Positions 1-7,315 of a DNA stretch of 64,000 bases are shown in pieces; the first letter of the stretch is position 1, and the number at the start of each line of letters is the position of its first letter. The notes under the pieces were generated by a model. That model did no database searches. It had not been told where the DNA came from and saw only the letters and a program-made list of their open reading frames with translations. Location of the stretch: positions 310,001 to 374,000 of the forward strand of contig NZ_JAINVZ010000002.1 in assembly GCF_019890615.1 (NCBI RefSeq), given 5' to 3'. Both the position numbers and the translations under genes were made by a program. Origin of the DNA: Streptantibioticus parmotrematis. Lineage in GTDB: Bacteria; Actinomycetota; Actinomycetes; Streptomycetales; Streptomycetaceae.

Positions 1-296
1 TCCTGCCCGCGCAGGAGGGCCGGAAGCCGGAACCGGCCGGCCCCGGCCTGCGCGAGCAGACGCTCCAGACCCTGGCCAACGTCCAGGCGGTGCTGGAGGA
101 GGGCGGGGCCGGCTGGGAGGACGCGGTGATGCTGCGCGTCTACCTCACCGACACCGCGCACTTCGCCGAGTTCAACGCGCTCTACGACGAGTTCCTGGCG
201 GAACGGGTGACGGTGCCCCCGGCCCGTACCACCGTCTACGTGGGCCTGCCGGCCGGGCTGCTGGTGGAGATCGACGCGCTGGCGGTGCTGGGCTGA
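1..296 (+). CDS. RidA family protein (5' end outside window)
   Basis: This is the C-terminal part of a RidA/YjgF/UK114 family protein; the frame is open from the left edge and the start codon lies outside. Family members deaminate reactive enamine/imine intermediates released by PLP enzymes. The visible sequence carries the family's C-terminal half: a segment ending QTLANVQAVLEEGG, then VMLRVYLTDTAHFAEFN and the final PARTTVYVGLPAGLLVEID, where the PAR arginine is the usual ligand-contacting residue. It stops 18 bp before the convergent WYL regulator. Family assignment is firm; the exact substrate cannot be read from the sequence. Confidence 0.85.
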   Translation, partial: LPAQEGRKPEPAGPGLREQTLQTLANVQAVLEEGGAGWEDAVMLRVYLTDTAHFAEFNALYDEFLAERVTVPPARTTVYVGLPAGLLVEIDALAVLG

Positions 297-314
297 ACGC
301 GCCGGTCCTCGCGG

Positions 315-1307
315 TCAGGCCTGGCGGGCGCGGGACGCGAGGCGGTCGGCGAACGCGGTGACGAGGTCGCGCAGTTCGTCGGGGCGCTCGATGACGAACG
401 GCCGGTCGAGGGCGGCGAGCAGCGGAGGCAGCCAGTCGAGCCGTTCCGCCCGCAGCTCGACGCGCCACCAGCGTCCGGCCGCCGGGTCGTCCTGGTCCGC
501 CGCGGGCTCGTGTTCCTCCAACTCCGCGATGCTGGCGGGGAGATGGGCACGGATCCGCTCGACCGTCCCGTGCACCCGCAAGGTCACCTCGTGCCGGTAC
601 TCGGCCGTGGCGAACGCCGACAACAGGCGCTGTGCCGGGTCGGGACCCGCGGGCGCCTCGAACGAGCCGGGCAGGGTCCGCGCGTCCGCGATGCGATCGA
701 GCCGGAAGGTCCGGTCCTCGCCGATCCGGGCGTCCTGGCCCGTGACGTACCACCGGCCCCCGTGGACGACGATCCCGTACGCGTGCAGCGTGCGGTCGCT
801 GCGCCGTCCGTCGCGGTCCGTGTAGCGGATGGAGACCGGTCGGCGGTGGCGCACCGCGTCGGCGACGGCGAGCAGGACGTCGGCGTCCGGGGTGTCGGAC
901 GCTCCGGGCTGTTCGGTGAAGGCGAGGGATTCCAGGAGCGTGTCGAGGCGACGGGCGATGTGCCGGGGCAGCACCCGCCGGATCTTCGCCGACGCCGTCT
1001 CGTTCGCCGTCTGCTGCGCCGTCGTCAGCCCCGCACGACGGCCGGCGAACAGGCCGAGCAGCACGGCCAGCGCCTCGTCGTCGCTGAACATCAGCGGAGG
1101 CAGGCGGTACCCGGGAGCGAGCCGGTACCCGCCGTAGCGGCCGCGCACCGATTCCACGGGGACGTCCAGGTCGATCAGCTGGTCCACGTAGCGCCGCACG
1201 GTGCGCCCTTCCACACCGAGGCGGTCGGCCAGCTCGGCGACCGTCCGGGTGCCGCCGGACTGCAACAGCTCCAGGAGTGTCAGCACGCGGGCGGTGGGTC
1301 GGGACAT
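315..1307 (-). CDS. WYL-domain transcriptional regulator (YafY type)
   Basis: 330-residue DNA-binding regulator. Residues 1-65 form a winged helix-turn-helix of the HTH_11/DeoR-like type (LTLLELLQSGGTRTVAELA, then LGVEGRTVRRYVDQL). The middle and C-terminal part holds a WYL sensory domain, with GGRWYVTGQDAR as the WYL core, followed by the C-terminal extension typical of YafY proteins. The ATG at 1307 begins just before the HTH, so the start is secure. It is transcribed divergently from the VOC-fold gene at 1415, and an inverted repeat in the 107-bp gap (1327-1349) is a likely operator. I infer that it controls itself and the VOC gene; the ligand is unknown. Confidence 0.88.
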   Translation of the reverse strand: MSRPTARVLTLLELLQSGGTRTVAELADRLGVEGRTVRRYVDQLIDLDVPVESVRGRYGGYRLAPGYRLPPLMFSDDEALAVLLGLFAGRRAGLTTAQQTANETASAKIRRVLPRHIARRLDTLLESLAFTEQPGASDTPDADVLLAVADAVRHRRPVSIRYTDRDGRRSDRTLHAYGIVVHGGRWYVTGQDARIGEDRTFRLDRIADARTLPGSFEAPAGPDPAQRLLSAFATAEYRHEVTLRVHGTVERIRAHLPASIAELEEHEPAADQDDPAAGRWWRVELRAERLDWLPPLLAALDRPFVIERPDELRDLVTAFADRLASRARQA

Positions 1308-1326
1308 GTCCGCAGCCTAACGCGAA

Positions 1327-1349
1327 TACAGGACCGATTCTGTCCGGTA
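1327..1349. promoter_or_regulatory. Inverted repeat between WYL regulator and VOC gene
   Basis: Arms TACAGGAC (1327-1334) and GTCCGGTA (1342-1349) match at 7 of 8 positions and flank a 7-bp spacer. The site lies 20 bp upstream of the regulator start and 65 bp upstream of the VOC start, as expected for an autoregulatory operator. The symmetry is visible in the sequence; binding is inferred. Confidence 0.45.
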
Positions 1350-1414
1350 TCCGTCCTAGGCTGCGAAGCACAGGCCGGAACGTGCGGGCCTTCAGCACAG
1401 CCAAGGAGATTCCC

Positions 1415-1816
1415 ATGGAGTTCGTCTCGATCCGCATCATCACCGACGACGTGGCCCGCCTCGTCGCGTTCTACGAGCGGGCCACGGGGGCGCGGGCGAC
1501 GTGGTTCACCGAGGAGTTCGCCGAACTGAAGACGGCGGCGGGCGCCACCCTCGCGATCGGCGGCACCAGCACCGTCCCGCTGTTCGCCCCGGGCTCCGCC
1601 CGCCCGGCGGACAACCACAGCGTGATCACGGAGTTCCTCGTCGACGACGTGGACCGCGTCCACGAGAGCCTGACCGGCTTCGTCACCGACTTCGTCGCCG
1701 GTCCCACCACGATGCCCTGGGGCAACCGCTCGCTGCTCTTCCGCGACCCCGACGGCAACCTCGTCAACTTCTTCACGCCCGTCACCCCGGCGGCCATCGA
1801 GAAGTTCGCACGCTGA
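1415..1816 (+). CDS. VOC superfamily (glyoxalase/bleomycin resistance-like) protein
   Basis: 133 residues with a vicinal-oxygen-chelate fold: an N-terminal beta strand MEFVSIRIITDDVARLVAFYERATG and the C-terminal FRDPDGNLVNFF motif that marks paired beta-alpha-beta-beta-beta modules. Such proteins are small metal-dependent dioxygenases, isomerases, glutathione/thiol transferases or drug-binding proteins; the substrate cannot be told here. The open frame extends upstream, but the ATG at 1415 has a strong AAGGAG six bases before it and starts at the conserved first strand, so I chose it. It is divergent from the WYL regulator, which probably controls it. Confidence 0.85.
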   Translation: MEFVSIRIITDDVARLVAFYERATGARATWFTEEFAELKTAAGATLAIGGTSTVPLFAPGSARPADNHSVITEFLVDDVDRVHESLTGFVTDFVAGPTTMPWGNRSLLFRDPDGNLVNFFTPVTPAAIEKFAR

Positions 1817-1991
1817 CGCCTGCGCGGGGCCGTGCGCGCGGGAGTCGCCGCCGGCGACGGCGGAGCCGAGGCGTCGCGGCCGTCACCCTGGTCGTCGCGG
1901 GACGAGATCCGGGTGGACGAGTTCCTGGCCCGCTGAGCGCTAGCGGACACTCATGACCGATGCCATCGACGGCCTGGGCGTGGATCGCGGA

Positions 1992-3242
1992 TCACGGGAT
2001 CGGCGACACAGTGTCGCGGTCGTCGTCGGGGAGGGTGATGCCCATGCCGATGCGTTCCTTGCTTCCGGCGGCCAGACCGGTCATGACGCGTCGGAGCGGG
2101 GGCAGGTTGGAGAGCCGGATCTGCTGCATCTGCAGCCAGAAGCGGGAGCGGGTGACGTAGAGGTTCCCGCCGCGGCGCGCGCGTTCCTGGCAGTCCGCGA
2201 CGAACGGCCGCATCCGCCGGTCGTAGCGGGCGAACGCGACCTGGTGATCGCCGTGGGCGGCGGCCAGTTCACCGGCCAGGACGTAGGCCCCGACGATGGC
2301 CAGGGTCGTTCCCAGGCCGGAGGAGGGTGAGGCGCAGTAGCCGGCGTCCCCGACGAGCGCGACCCGTCCGAGGTGCCAGGAGTCCATGTGGACCTGGCGC
2401 AGATCGTCGAAGTAGAAGTCGGGGGTGCCCGTGACCTCGTCGAGCAGACGGTCGGTCTGCCAGCCGTCACCGGCGAAGTGGGAGCGCAGCAGCGCCCGTA
2501 GGCTCTCGCCGTCGTGCTGGTCGACGTCGAGGTCCGGGTCGGTCTTGGTGAACATCACGCGAGTGGAACCCGCGCCGGCGAAGTAGCAGACCCGACGGTC
2601 CGGCCCCGCGGCGTAGAAGGTCTCCCAGCGGTCGTAGCCGAGGAAGTTGGGGACGTCCCCGATGGCGATGTAGCGCCCGAGCCGGTGCAGGCGGTGGCTG
2701 CCCGCCGGGAACGCCAACGACCGGGTGGCGGAGCGGACGCCGTCGGCGCCCACCACCAGGTCGAACTCCCGGACCGACCCGCTCGCGAACTCGACGGTGA
2801 CGGCCGTGCCGGTCTGTTCGAGTGCCACCGGGTGATCACCGTGGACGTACTCGGTGGTGGCACGCGTGCTGTCCAGCAGCAACGTCGCCAGGTCGCTGCG
2901 CATCAACTCGATGTCGGGGCCGCCCGCGACTCCGCCCGTGAGGCTGAACGCGGTGGTCCTGGCCACGGTCCGGCCGCGGGCGTCGACGAAGTCCATGCCC
3001 CGGATACCGGTCCGGGCGGCGCGCGCGGCGTCGAGCAGCCCCATCTTCGCCAGCACGTCGACGGCCCTGCCGTGCACGTCGATCGCCTGACCGCCCCCGC
3101 GTACCCGCCGCGACCGCTCGACCACCGTCGGGGTGAAGCCGTGGCGGGCGAGCCAGAACGCCAGGGTCGGTCCCGCGACCCCGGCACCGACGATCAGGAC
3201 CCGGCTGTTGCGCACGCTGACGTTCGGTTCCGTTTCTCCCAT
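1992..3242 (-). CDS. FAD-dependent aromatic-type monooxygenase (PHBH fold)
   Basis: About 416 residues. The N-terminus has the FAD-binding GxGxxG (VLIVGAGVAGPTLAFWLARHGF), followed by the RxxxxGxAID-like segment (RVRGGGQAIDVHG), a GADGVRS motif (DLVVGADGVRSATR) and GDAGYCASPSSGLGTTLA near the C-terminus, all classical for flavoprotein hydroxylases of the p-hydroxybenzoate hydroxylase class. It should use NAD(P)H and O2 to oxidise a small aromatic, polyketide or drug substrate. The frame is open to 3305, but the ATG at 3242 places the FAD motif at the normal distance. The gene is divergent from the LysR regulator at 3311, which likely controls it. Confidence 0.87.
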   Translation of the reverse strand: MGETEPNVSVRNSRVLIVGAGVAGPTLAFWLARHGFTPTVVERSRRVRGGGQAIDVHGRAVDVLAKMGLLDAARAARTGIRGMDFVDARGRTVARTTAFSLTGGVAGGPDIELMRSDLATLLLDSTRATTEYVHGDHPVALEQTGTAVTVEFASGSVREFDLVVGADGVRSATRSLAFPAGSHRLHRLGRYIAIGDVPNFLGYDRWETFYAAGPDRRVCYFAGAGSTRVMFTKTDPDLDVDQHDGESLRALLRSHFAGDGWQTDRLLDEVTGTPDFYFDDLRQVHMDSWHLGRVALVGDAGYCASPSSGLGTTLAIVGAYVLAGELAAAHGDHQVAFARYDRRMRPFVADCQERARRGGNLYVTRSRFWLQMQQIRLSNLPPLRRVMTGLAAGSKERIGMGITLPDDDRDTVSPIP

Positions 3243-3300
3243 GCCAACGAGCCTCATCCACCGAGCCGTTCGCGTCCAACGATGAACGGCGCTGACTACC

Positions 3301-3315
3301 ATCAACGATCGTGAT
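3301..3315. promoter_or_regulatory. Palindrome overlapping the LysR gene start
   Basis: The sequence ATCAACGATCGTGAT is an inverted repeat (ATCA / TGAT) around a central CGATCG, with one extra base. It overlaps the likely GTG start of the LysR gene and lies in the 68-bp gap to the monooxygenase. It is a candidate regulatory site for the divergent pair; the evidence is symmetry and position only. Confidence 0.3.
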
Positions 3316-4237
3316 CGGTGTGGAGCTTCGGCAACTGGAGTACTTCGTCGCCGTGGTGGAGGAGCGGAACTTCACCCGGGCAGCGGCACGGTTGCACGTG
3401 GTGCAATCCGCGGTCTCGGCCGGACTCAAGACGTTGGAGAGGCAGTTGCGGGCCCAGCTCGTCCACCGCACCTCCCGTGAGGTGTCCCTGACCGAGGCCG
3501 GTCGCGCCCTGCTTCCGCGGGCCCGCGACACACTCGCGGCGGCCCGGGCCGCCATCGACGCCGTCGACGAGGTCCAGGGCGGTATCCAGGGCGAGGTCCG
3601 TCTCGGGGTGGTGTCCTCGCTGCCCGACATCGATCTTCCCGCCGCCCTGGGCCGGATGCACAGGGACCACCCACGGGTGCGCGTGCGGCTCAGCCACCGG
3701 TCGGGCGGTTCCCGCGACCTCGCCGACGACCTGGCCGCCGGCCGTCTCGATCTGGCCCTGCTGTCCGAACCCGGTCCCGCCGGTCACCGCCTGCGGCTGA
3801 CCCCGCTCCTGTCCGTCAGCATGCACCTCGTCGTGGCCCCGACCCATCCCCTGGCGGGTCGCGGAGCGGCGACCCTGGCCGAGCTGGCCGACGACGTCTT
3901 CGTCGACTTCCCGATCGGCTACGGCAGCCGGTCGATCGTCGACCGCGCGTTCACCACGGCCGGGCAGTCCCGCTACGTCTCCATCGAGGTGGCCAACGCC
4001 GAGGCGGCCATGGCGTACGTGCGCAACGGGTTGGGGGTGGCGATCCTGCCCGACGCCTACGCCCACCCGGGCCCCACGCTGCGCGTCATCGGCCCGGGCA
4101 GCGACAACCTGACCTGGTCGCTGTCGCTCGCGACCGCCAAGAACCGGCACCCTGGCGCCGCGACGGACGCACTGGCGGCGATGGTCGAGGAAACCGCGCG
4201 CCGACGCACGGCCCAGCGGGAACGCGCCACGCCGTGA
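3311..4237 (+). CDS. LysR family transcriptional regulator
   Basis: 308 residues, the usual LysR length. Residues 3-62 are the winged HTH (ELRQLEYFVAVVEERNFTRAAARLHVVQSAVSAGLKTLERQL, with TREVSLTEAGRALLPRA following). The rest is the two-lobed substrate-binding domain that senses a small co-inducer (VRLGVVSSLPDIDLPAALGRMH; AMAYVRNGLGVAILPD). The start could be GTG 3311 or GTG 3320; both leave the HTH complete. It is divergent from the FAD monooxygenase and probably regulates it; the inducer is unknown. Confidence 0.9.
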   Translation: MIGVELRQLEYFVAVVEERNFTRAAARLHVVQSAVSAGLKTLERQLRAQLVHRTSREVSLTEAGRALLPRARDTLAAARAAIDAVDEVQGGIQGEVRLGVVSSLPDIDLPAALGRMHRDHPRVRVRLSHRSGGSRDLADDLAAGRLDLALLSEPGPAGHRLRLTPLLSVSMHLVVAPTHPLAGRGAATLAELADDVFVDFPIGYGSRSIVDRAFTTAGQSRYVSIEVANAEAAMAYVRNGLGVAILPDAYAHPGPTLRVIGPGSDNLTWSLSLATAKNRHPGAATDALAAMVEETARRRTAQRERATP

Positions 4238-4313
4238 CGCGGCCCCGTCGCGCGGGAGGTCGGCGAGGCGGCAGGCGGTGAGCCGCCGTCCCCGGCGTGC
4301 GCGGTGGCGGTCC

Positions 4314-4520
4314 TCAGGCCGGACCGAACTCTCCGGCCTTGACGCTCACGACGAAGGCGGAGAACGCGTCGGCCGGGAAGGAGAGGACCGGCCCGTTCGG
4401 GTCCTTGGAGTCACGGACGGGAACGATCCCGTGCGAGGCGGTGAGGTCGGCGGCGATCTCGACGCAGGCGCCGCCGTTGCTGCTGTACGAGGACGTGAAC
4501 CAGTGGAGGGGTTCGGTCAT
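4314..4520 (-). CDS. DUF397 protein, last of five in tandem
   Basis: 68 residues of the DUF397 family (small actinomycete proteins paired with XRE/DUF5753 regulators). The hallmarks are present: MTEPLHWFTSSYSSNGGACVEIA at the N-terminus, the VPVRDSKDPNGPVLSF core and FSAFVVSVKAGEF at the end. Its ATG overlaps the stop of the upstream DUF397 copy by four bases. It most resembles the copies at 4887 and 5102 (insert LTASHGIV after the Cys strand) rather than the two between. In characterised Streptomyces systems the DUF397 partner modulates the XRE regulator; a role here is by analogy. Confidence 0.85.
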   Translation of the reverse strand: MTEPLHWFTSSYSSNGGACVEIAADLTASHGIVPVRDSKDPNGPVLSFPADAFSAFVVSVKAGEFGPA

Positions 4521-4705
4521 CGCAGCTCTCCGGTTTTGATGTCGTTCACGAAGGCGGCGAAGGCGGAGGTCGGGAAGGCGAGCGCGGGCCCGTGAGGGTT
4601 CTTGGAGTCGCGGATGAGTACGTGGTCTTGCGTGTCGGCGACTTCGACGCAGTTGCCGCCGTTGTCGCTGTGGGAGGACTTGAACCAGCGGAGGGGTTCG
4701 GTCAT
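4517..4705 (-). CDS. DUF397 protein, fourth of five in tandem
   Basis: 62 residues; DUF397 signature with SSHSDNGGNCVEVA, VLIRDSKNPHGPALAFP and AFAAFVNDIKTGELR. It lacks the LTAS-type insert of the outer copies and is very similar along its length to the next copy at 4702, which indicates a recent local duplication. Start and stop overlap both neighbours by four bases, so translation is coupled through the array. It presumably serves as a partner of the XRE regulator at 5301, either redundant with the other copies or with its own specificity. Confidence 0.85.
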   Translation of the reverse strand: MTEPLRWFKSSHSDNGGNCVEVADTQDHVLIRDSKNPHGPALAFPTSAFAAFVNDIKTGELR

Positions 4706-4890
4706 CGCAGCTCCCCGGCTTTGACGCTGCTCACGAAGGCGGCGAAGGCGGCAGCGGGGAAGCCGAGCACCGGCCCGTGAGGGTTCTTGGAGTCCCGGAC
4801 CAGCACGTGGTCCTGGGCGTCGGCGACCTCGACGCAGTCGCCGCCGTTGTCGCTGTGGGAGGACGTGAACCAGTGGAGGGGTTCGGTCAT
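4702..4890 (-). CDS. DUF397 protein, third of five in tandem
   Basis: 62 residues; the closest relative is the adjacent copy at 4517. Motifs: PLHWFTSSHSDNGGDCVEVA, HVLVRDSKNPHGPVLGF and AFAAFVSSVKAGELR. It overlaps the upstream copy's stop and the downstream copy's start by four bases each. The conserved single cysteine after NGGD and the RDSK turn are retained, so nothing suggests decay. Its function can only be inferred from the XRE/DUF397 pairing known in Streptomyces development and antibiotic regulation. Confidence 0.85.
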   Translation of the reverse strand: MTEPLHWFTSSHSDNGGDCVEVADAQDHVLVRDSKNPHGPVLGFPAAAFAAFVSSVKAGELR

Positions 4891-5087
4891 CGCAGCTCCC
4901 CGTTCTTGATGCTGTTCACGAAGGCGCTGAAGGCGGGGGCCGGGAAGGTGAGGACCGGTCCCTCCGGGTCCTTGGAGTCACGTACGGGCACGACGCCTTG
5001 GGAGGCGGTGAGGTTGGCGGCGACTTCGACGCAGTCGCCGCCATTGCTGCTGTACGAGGACTTGGACCAGCGAAGGGACTCGGTCAT
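4887..5087 (-). CDS. DUF397 protein, second of five in tandem
   Basis: 66 residues with MTESLRWSKSSYSSNGGDCVEVAANLTAS, the VPVRDSKDPEGPVLTF core and FSAFVNSIKNGELR. It lies 14 bp after the first DUF397 gene and overlaps the third by four bases. It has the longer loop (LTASQGVV) shared with the first and last copies, so the array consists of two subtypes: long, long, short, short, long in transcription order. Confidence 0.85.
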   Translation of the reverse strand: MTESLRWSKSSYSSNGGDCVEVAANLTASQGVVPVRDSKDPEGPVLTFPAPAFSAFVNSIKNGELR

Positions 5088-5101
5088 CGCGGGGCGTCCT
5101 T

Positions 5102-5308
5102 TCAGACGGCGCCGAATTCTCCAGCCTTGACGCCCTCCACGAAAGCGCTGAAGACGTCGGTCGGGAAGGAGAGAACCGGCCCGTTCGGGTCTTTGGAGTC
5201 ACGGACGGGAACGATGCCGTGCGCTCCGCTGAGGTTGGCGGCGACCTCGATGCAGTCGCCGCCATTGTTGCTGTAGGAGGACTTGTACCAGCGGGGTTCG
5301 TCAGCCAC
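5102..5308 (-). CDS. DUF397 protein, first of five in tandem
   Basis: 68 residues; MADEPRWYKSSYSNNGGDCIEVAANLSG, VPVRDSKDPNGPVLSF and FSAFVEGVKAGEFGAV. Its start overlaps the end of the XRE regulator gene by eight bases, so it is the obligate translational neighbour of the regulator and the most likely cognate partner. The other four copies follow in the same direction without room for separate promoters. Confidence 0.87.
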   Translation of the reverse strand: MADEPRWYKSSYSNNGGDCIEVAANLSGAHGIVPVRDSKDPNGPVLSFPTDVFSAFVEGVKAGEFGAV

Positions 5309-6185
5309 GGATGGTTCCTTCCATTGCCTGCTTGATCATCGCCACGGAAGCCGCTTGTGAGAGCGCTTCGGCCTGTAGCTGATGGTAGGCCGTCAACAAG
5401 GGCACGATGAGCGTGGTCTCACGGTCCATGTGCCCTCGCGTCTGCGCCTCGGCGTACGCGACCATGGACCGGTCAGAGAGGGTCAGCAGGTTCACTGGCA
5501 GGTCGAACGGTCGAAGTTCGCCCATGTCGTACGGTGCTACCTGAAGCACCGTGTTGGGGAGAGCTGCGAACTCGACCAGCCGTTGCAGTTGGGCCTGCAT
5601 GATCTCCGGTCCGCCGACCGGGCGGCGGATGCAGCTCTCGTCCAGCACAGCCATCACCATGGGCGGCCGGGGACGCACCAGCGCCGCCTGACGTTCGGCT
5701 ACTAGCGCCACACGCTCGTCGCCTTGTTCGGGCGGGATGGCGCCCCGCGCCACGGCGGTGTCTGCCAACACCCTTGCGTACTCGGGCGTCTGTAAAAGGC
5801 CAGGCACGATTCCGACCTGAAACAGCCGGATCTCCACCGCCCGCCCCTCGTACCCCACGTACTCCGGGAAGCCTTCCAGCAGCGAACCGTTCCGCAGTTC
5901 CCGCCACAGGCGTTCGAACATGTCGCCGCTGCCGAAGGCCAGGTCCGCACTGCGCGAAAACCGCAAGGTCGGAGGCTTGCGACCAGTTTCGACTGCCGAC
6001 ATATGGCAGCTGGCATATTCCATCCGCTGGCCCAACTCCTCCTGCGTCCACTTGCGTTCCTCGCGTGAGCTGCGCAAGCGGGCGCCGAACGCTGCCTGCG
6101 GGGAGCTGTCCGGGTTCAACTCCTTGCGGTTCAAGGGGGCGTCACCAACCTTCCAGCCGTTATCAGCACGTTGAACGAACACCAA
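5301..6185 (-). CDS. XRE family regulator with DUF5753 domain (Scr1/WhiJ type)
   Basis: 294 residues as drawn. A helix-turn-helix XRE domain occupies about residues 29-80 (FGARLRSSREERKWTQEELGQRM, then SAVETGRKPPT). The remainder is DUF5753: EIRLFQVGIVPGLLQTPEYARVL, MAVLDESCIRRPVGG, QVAPYDMG and the C-terminal DRETTLIVPLL region. Proteins of this type sit beside DUF397 genes in Streptomyces and control development or secondary metabolism. The start is uncertain: a GTG twelve codons in (6149) is an alternative. It heads an operon with five DUF397 genes and is divergent from the small-protein operon at 6241, with only about 55-90 bp between them. Confidence 0.88.
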   Translation of the reverse strand: MVFVQRADNGWKVGDAPLNRKELNPDSSPQAAFGARLRSSREERKWTQEELGQRMEYASCHMSAVETGRKPPTLRFSRSADLAFGSGDMFERLWRELRNGSLLEGFPEYVGYEGRAVEIRLFQVGIVPGLLQTPEYARVLADTAVARGAIPPEQGDERVALVAERQAALVRPRPPMVMAVLDESCIRRPVGGPEIMQAQLQRLVEFAALPNTVLQVAPYDMGELRPFDLPVNLLTLSDRSMVAYAEAQTRGHMDRETTLIVPLLTAYHQLQAEALSQAASVAMIKQAMEGTIRG

Positions 6186-6240
6186 CTCTAGGTCACGCTG
6201 AACTCGCTTGGTAGCGGAATGGCTACGGAGAGGAGTGATC

Positions 6241-6498
6241 GTGTGTGACCAGGGCGTTCCTGCGGGGCCGATGGAGCTTCCGCGTCCGCCTGAGCCGGGG
6301 GCGCTCGTGGTGGACGTGGCGCGGGACCGGGTGGGTGAGTTCCGTGGTGAGTGGTGCGGGCGGTGGTTCCTGCGGCCGGTGACCGGTGGGCGGGAATGGG
6401 CCGCGAGGCCCGAGGACGTGCGGGCGGTCAGTCCTGAGCAGCGTTTACGGGCTCAGACGGCGAGGGCGAACGCCCGTAGTCGCGGTGAGGTGCTGTGA
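6241..6498 (+). CDS. Small hypothetical protein, first gene of coupled trio
   Basis: 85 residues from GTG 6241, which follows a strong GGAGAGGAG; a TTG start at 6208 without a ribosome site is less likely. I do not recognise the family. The sequence has a proline-rich start (PMELPRPPEPG), a short beta-like segment (ALVVDVARDRVGEFRGEWCGRWFLRPVTGG) and a basic tail. The stop overlaps the next gene's GTG by four bases. It is divergent from the XRE/DUF397 operon, an arrangement often seen in streptomycetes for small regulator-linked proteins. No function is assigned. Confidence 0.7.
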   Translation: MCDQGVPAGPMELPRPPEPGALVVDVARDRVGEFRGEWCGRWFLRPVTGGREWAARPEDVRAVSPEQRLRAQTARANARSRGEVL

Positions 6499-6761
6499 GC
6501 GCGCCGAGGCGGGTGTTCGGGTTCGTGGAGTGGACGTTGCGGCCGGACCGGGACGACGACGCACCTGCGGTGACGTACGCGTTGCGGTGTCTGGCGTTGC
6601 GGGAGGACGACAGCGAGTGCGGGGAGCGTTCGCAGGCGAGTGCGGATCCGTGCGGGCCGCAGGAGTGGGCGTTCGGGCATCTGCGGGAGAACCCGGAACA
6701 CACCAGCTATGCCGAGGTCATCGAACGCCCCTGGGTGATGTGGCGAGGCGGCCCGGCATGA
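6495..6761 (+). CDS. DUF7848-like small protein
   Basis: 88 residues. The pattern RVFGFVEWTLRPD ... TYALRCLALREDDSECGERS ... DPCGPQEWAFGHLRENPEHTSYAEVIERPWVM resembles the DUF7848 family of streptomycete proteins: an aromatic N-terminal strand, two conserved cysteines around an acidic loop, and a C-terminal WAxxHxxxxPxHxxY-like segment, which suggests a small ligand- or metal-binding module. Start and stop overlap both neighbours (GTGA and ATGA), so the trio is a coupled operon. Function is unknown. Confidence 0.7.
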   Translation: MSAPRRVFGFVEWTLRPDRDDDAPAVTYALRCLALREDDSECGERSQASADPCGPQEWAFGHLRENPEHTSYAEVIERPWVMWRGGPA

Positions 6762-7315
6762 ACGGAACCTACCGCTGCGAAGTGGTCGCCGAAGGCCCGG
6801 TGTTCGGCACGGATCAGACCCGCACGTACGTACTGGCCTCGTGGGACACGATCTCGCCCAAGCTCGCGCTGCGCTGGCTGACGGCCCAGGTCGGACGCCT
6901 CGCGGAGCGCCTGGACCCGGACCCGGCGCGGGCGCCCTGGGCCCGCGCCGCGGGCATGCCGCACGCGGACGGGGTGACCGCGTTACGGCACACCGGGACG
7001 CACACGGAGCGTGAACTGCTTAAGCAGGGAAGCTCGTTGACCCTCGTCATACGCGACACGGACTGCCGCTGGACCCTCTCGGTGCGGCCGACGGCCCGGG
7101 CCGTGGCCGACGTTCAGGTGGTGCCGCGACCGCACACGCCGGTGGGCGGGAGCGCGGTCCGCGTCCCCGCCCACCGGGCGTTCGTCCGTGCCGTTACGGC
7201 AGCGCGTGGACGTGCGCGCCGACCTGGGAGGCGAACTGGTTGCCGTTGCTGGCGTCCCAGTTGGTGGACCAGGTCATCGCGCCGCGCAGCGTCGGCCACT
7301 TGGCCGACGGCTTGA
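6758..7315 (+). CDS. Hypothetical protein whose 3' end overlaps the chitinase gene
   Basis: 185 residues, third gene of the coupled trio (ATGA overlap with the DUF7848-like gene). Residues 1-115 look like a real domain (GTDQTRTYVLASWDTISPKLALRWLTAQVGRLAERLDP up to LTLVIRDTDCRWTLSV) of a kind found next to DUF7848 genes. The last 60 or so residues are Arg/Trp-rich, low in secondary-structure propensity, and lie antisense to the chitinase 3' end for 122 bp. The original stop has probably been lost and the frame now reads into the neighbour. No function is assigned. Confidence 0.6.
   Translation: MNGTYRCEVVAEGPVFGTDQTRTYVLASWDTISPKLALRWLTAQVGRLAERLDPDPARAPWARAAGMPHADGVTALRHTGTHTERELLKQGSSLTLVIRDTDCRWTLSVRPTARAVADVQVVPRPHTPVGGSAVRVPAHRAFVRAVTAARGRARRPGRRTGCRCWRPSWWTRSSRRAASATWPTA

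Noticed and set aside
172-1443. Long open frames opposite or overlapping the WYL regulator (423 and 339 residues)
   Set aside because: Arg/Pro-rich shadow frames caused by high GC; no family features, and they conflict with the clear regulator and VOC genes.
1817-1952. Short + strand frame ending SSRDEIRVDEFLAR just after the VOC gene
   Set aside because: It could be the end of a lost gene, but there is no start, ribosome site or recognisable domain in the 136 bp.
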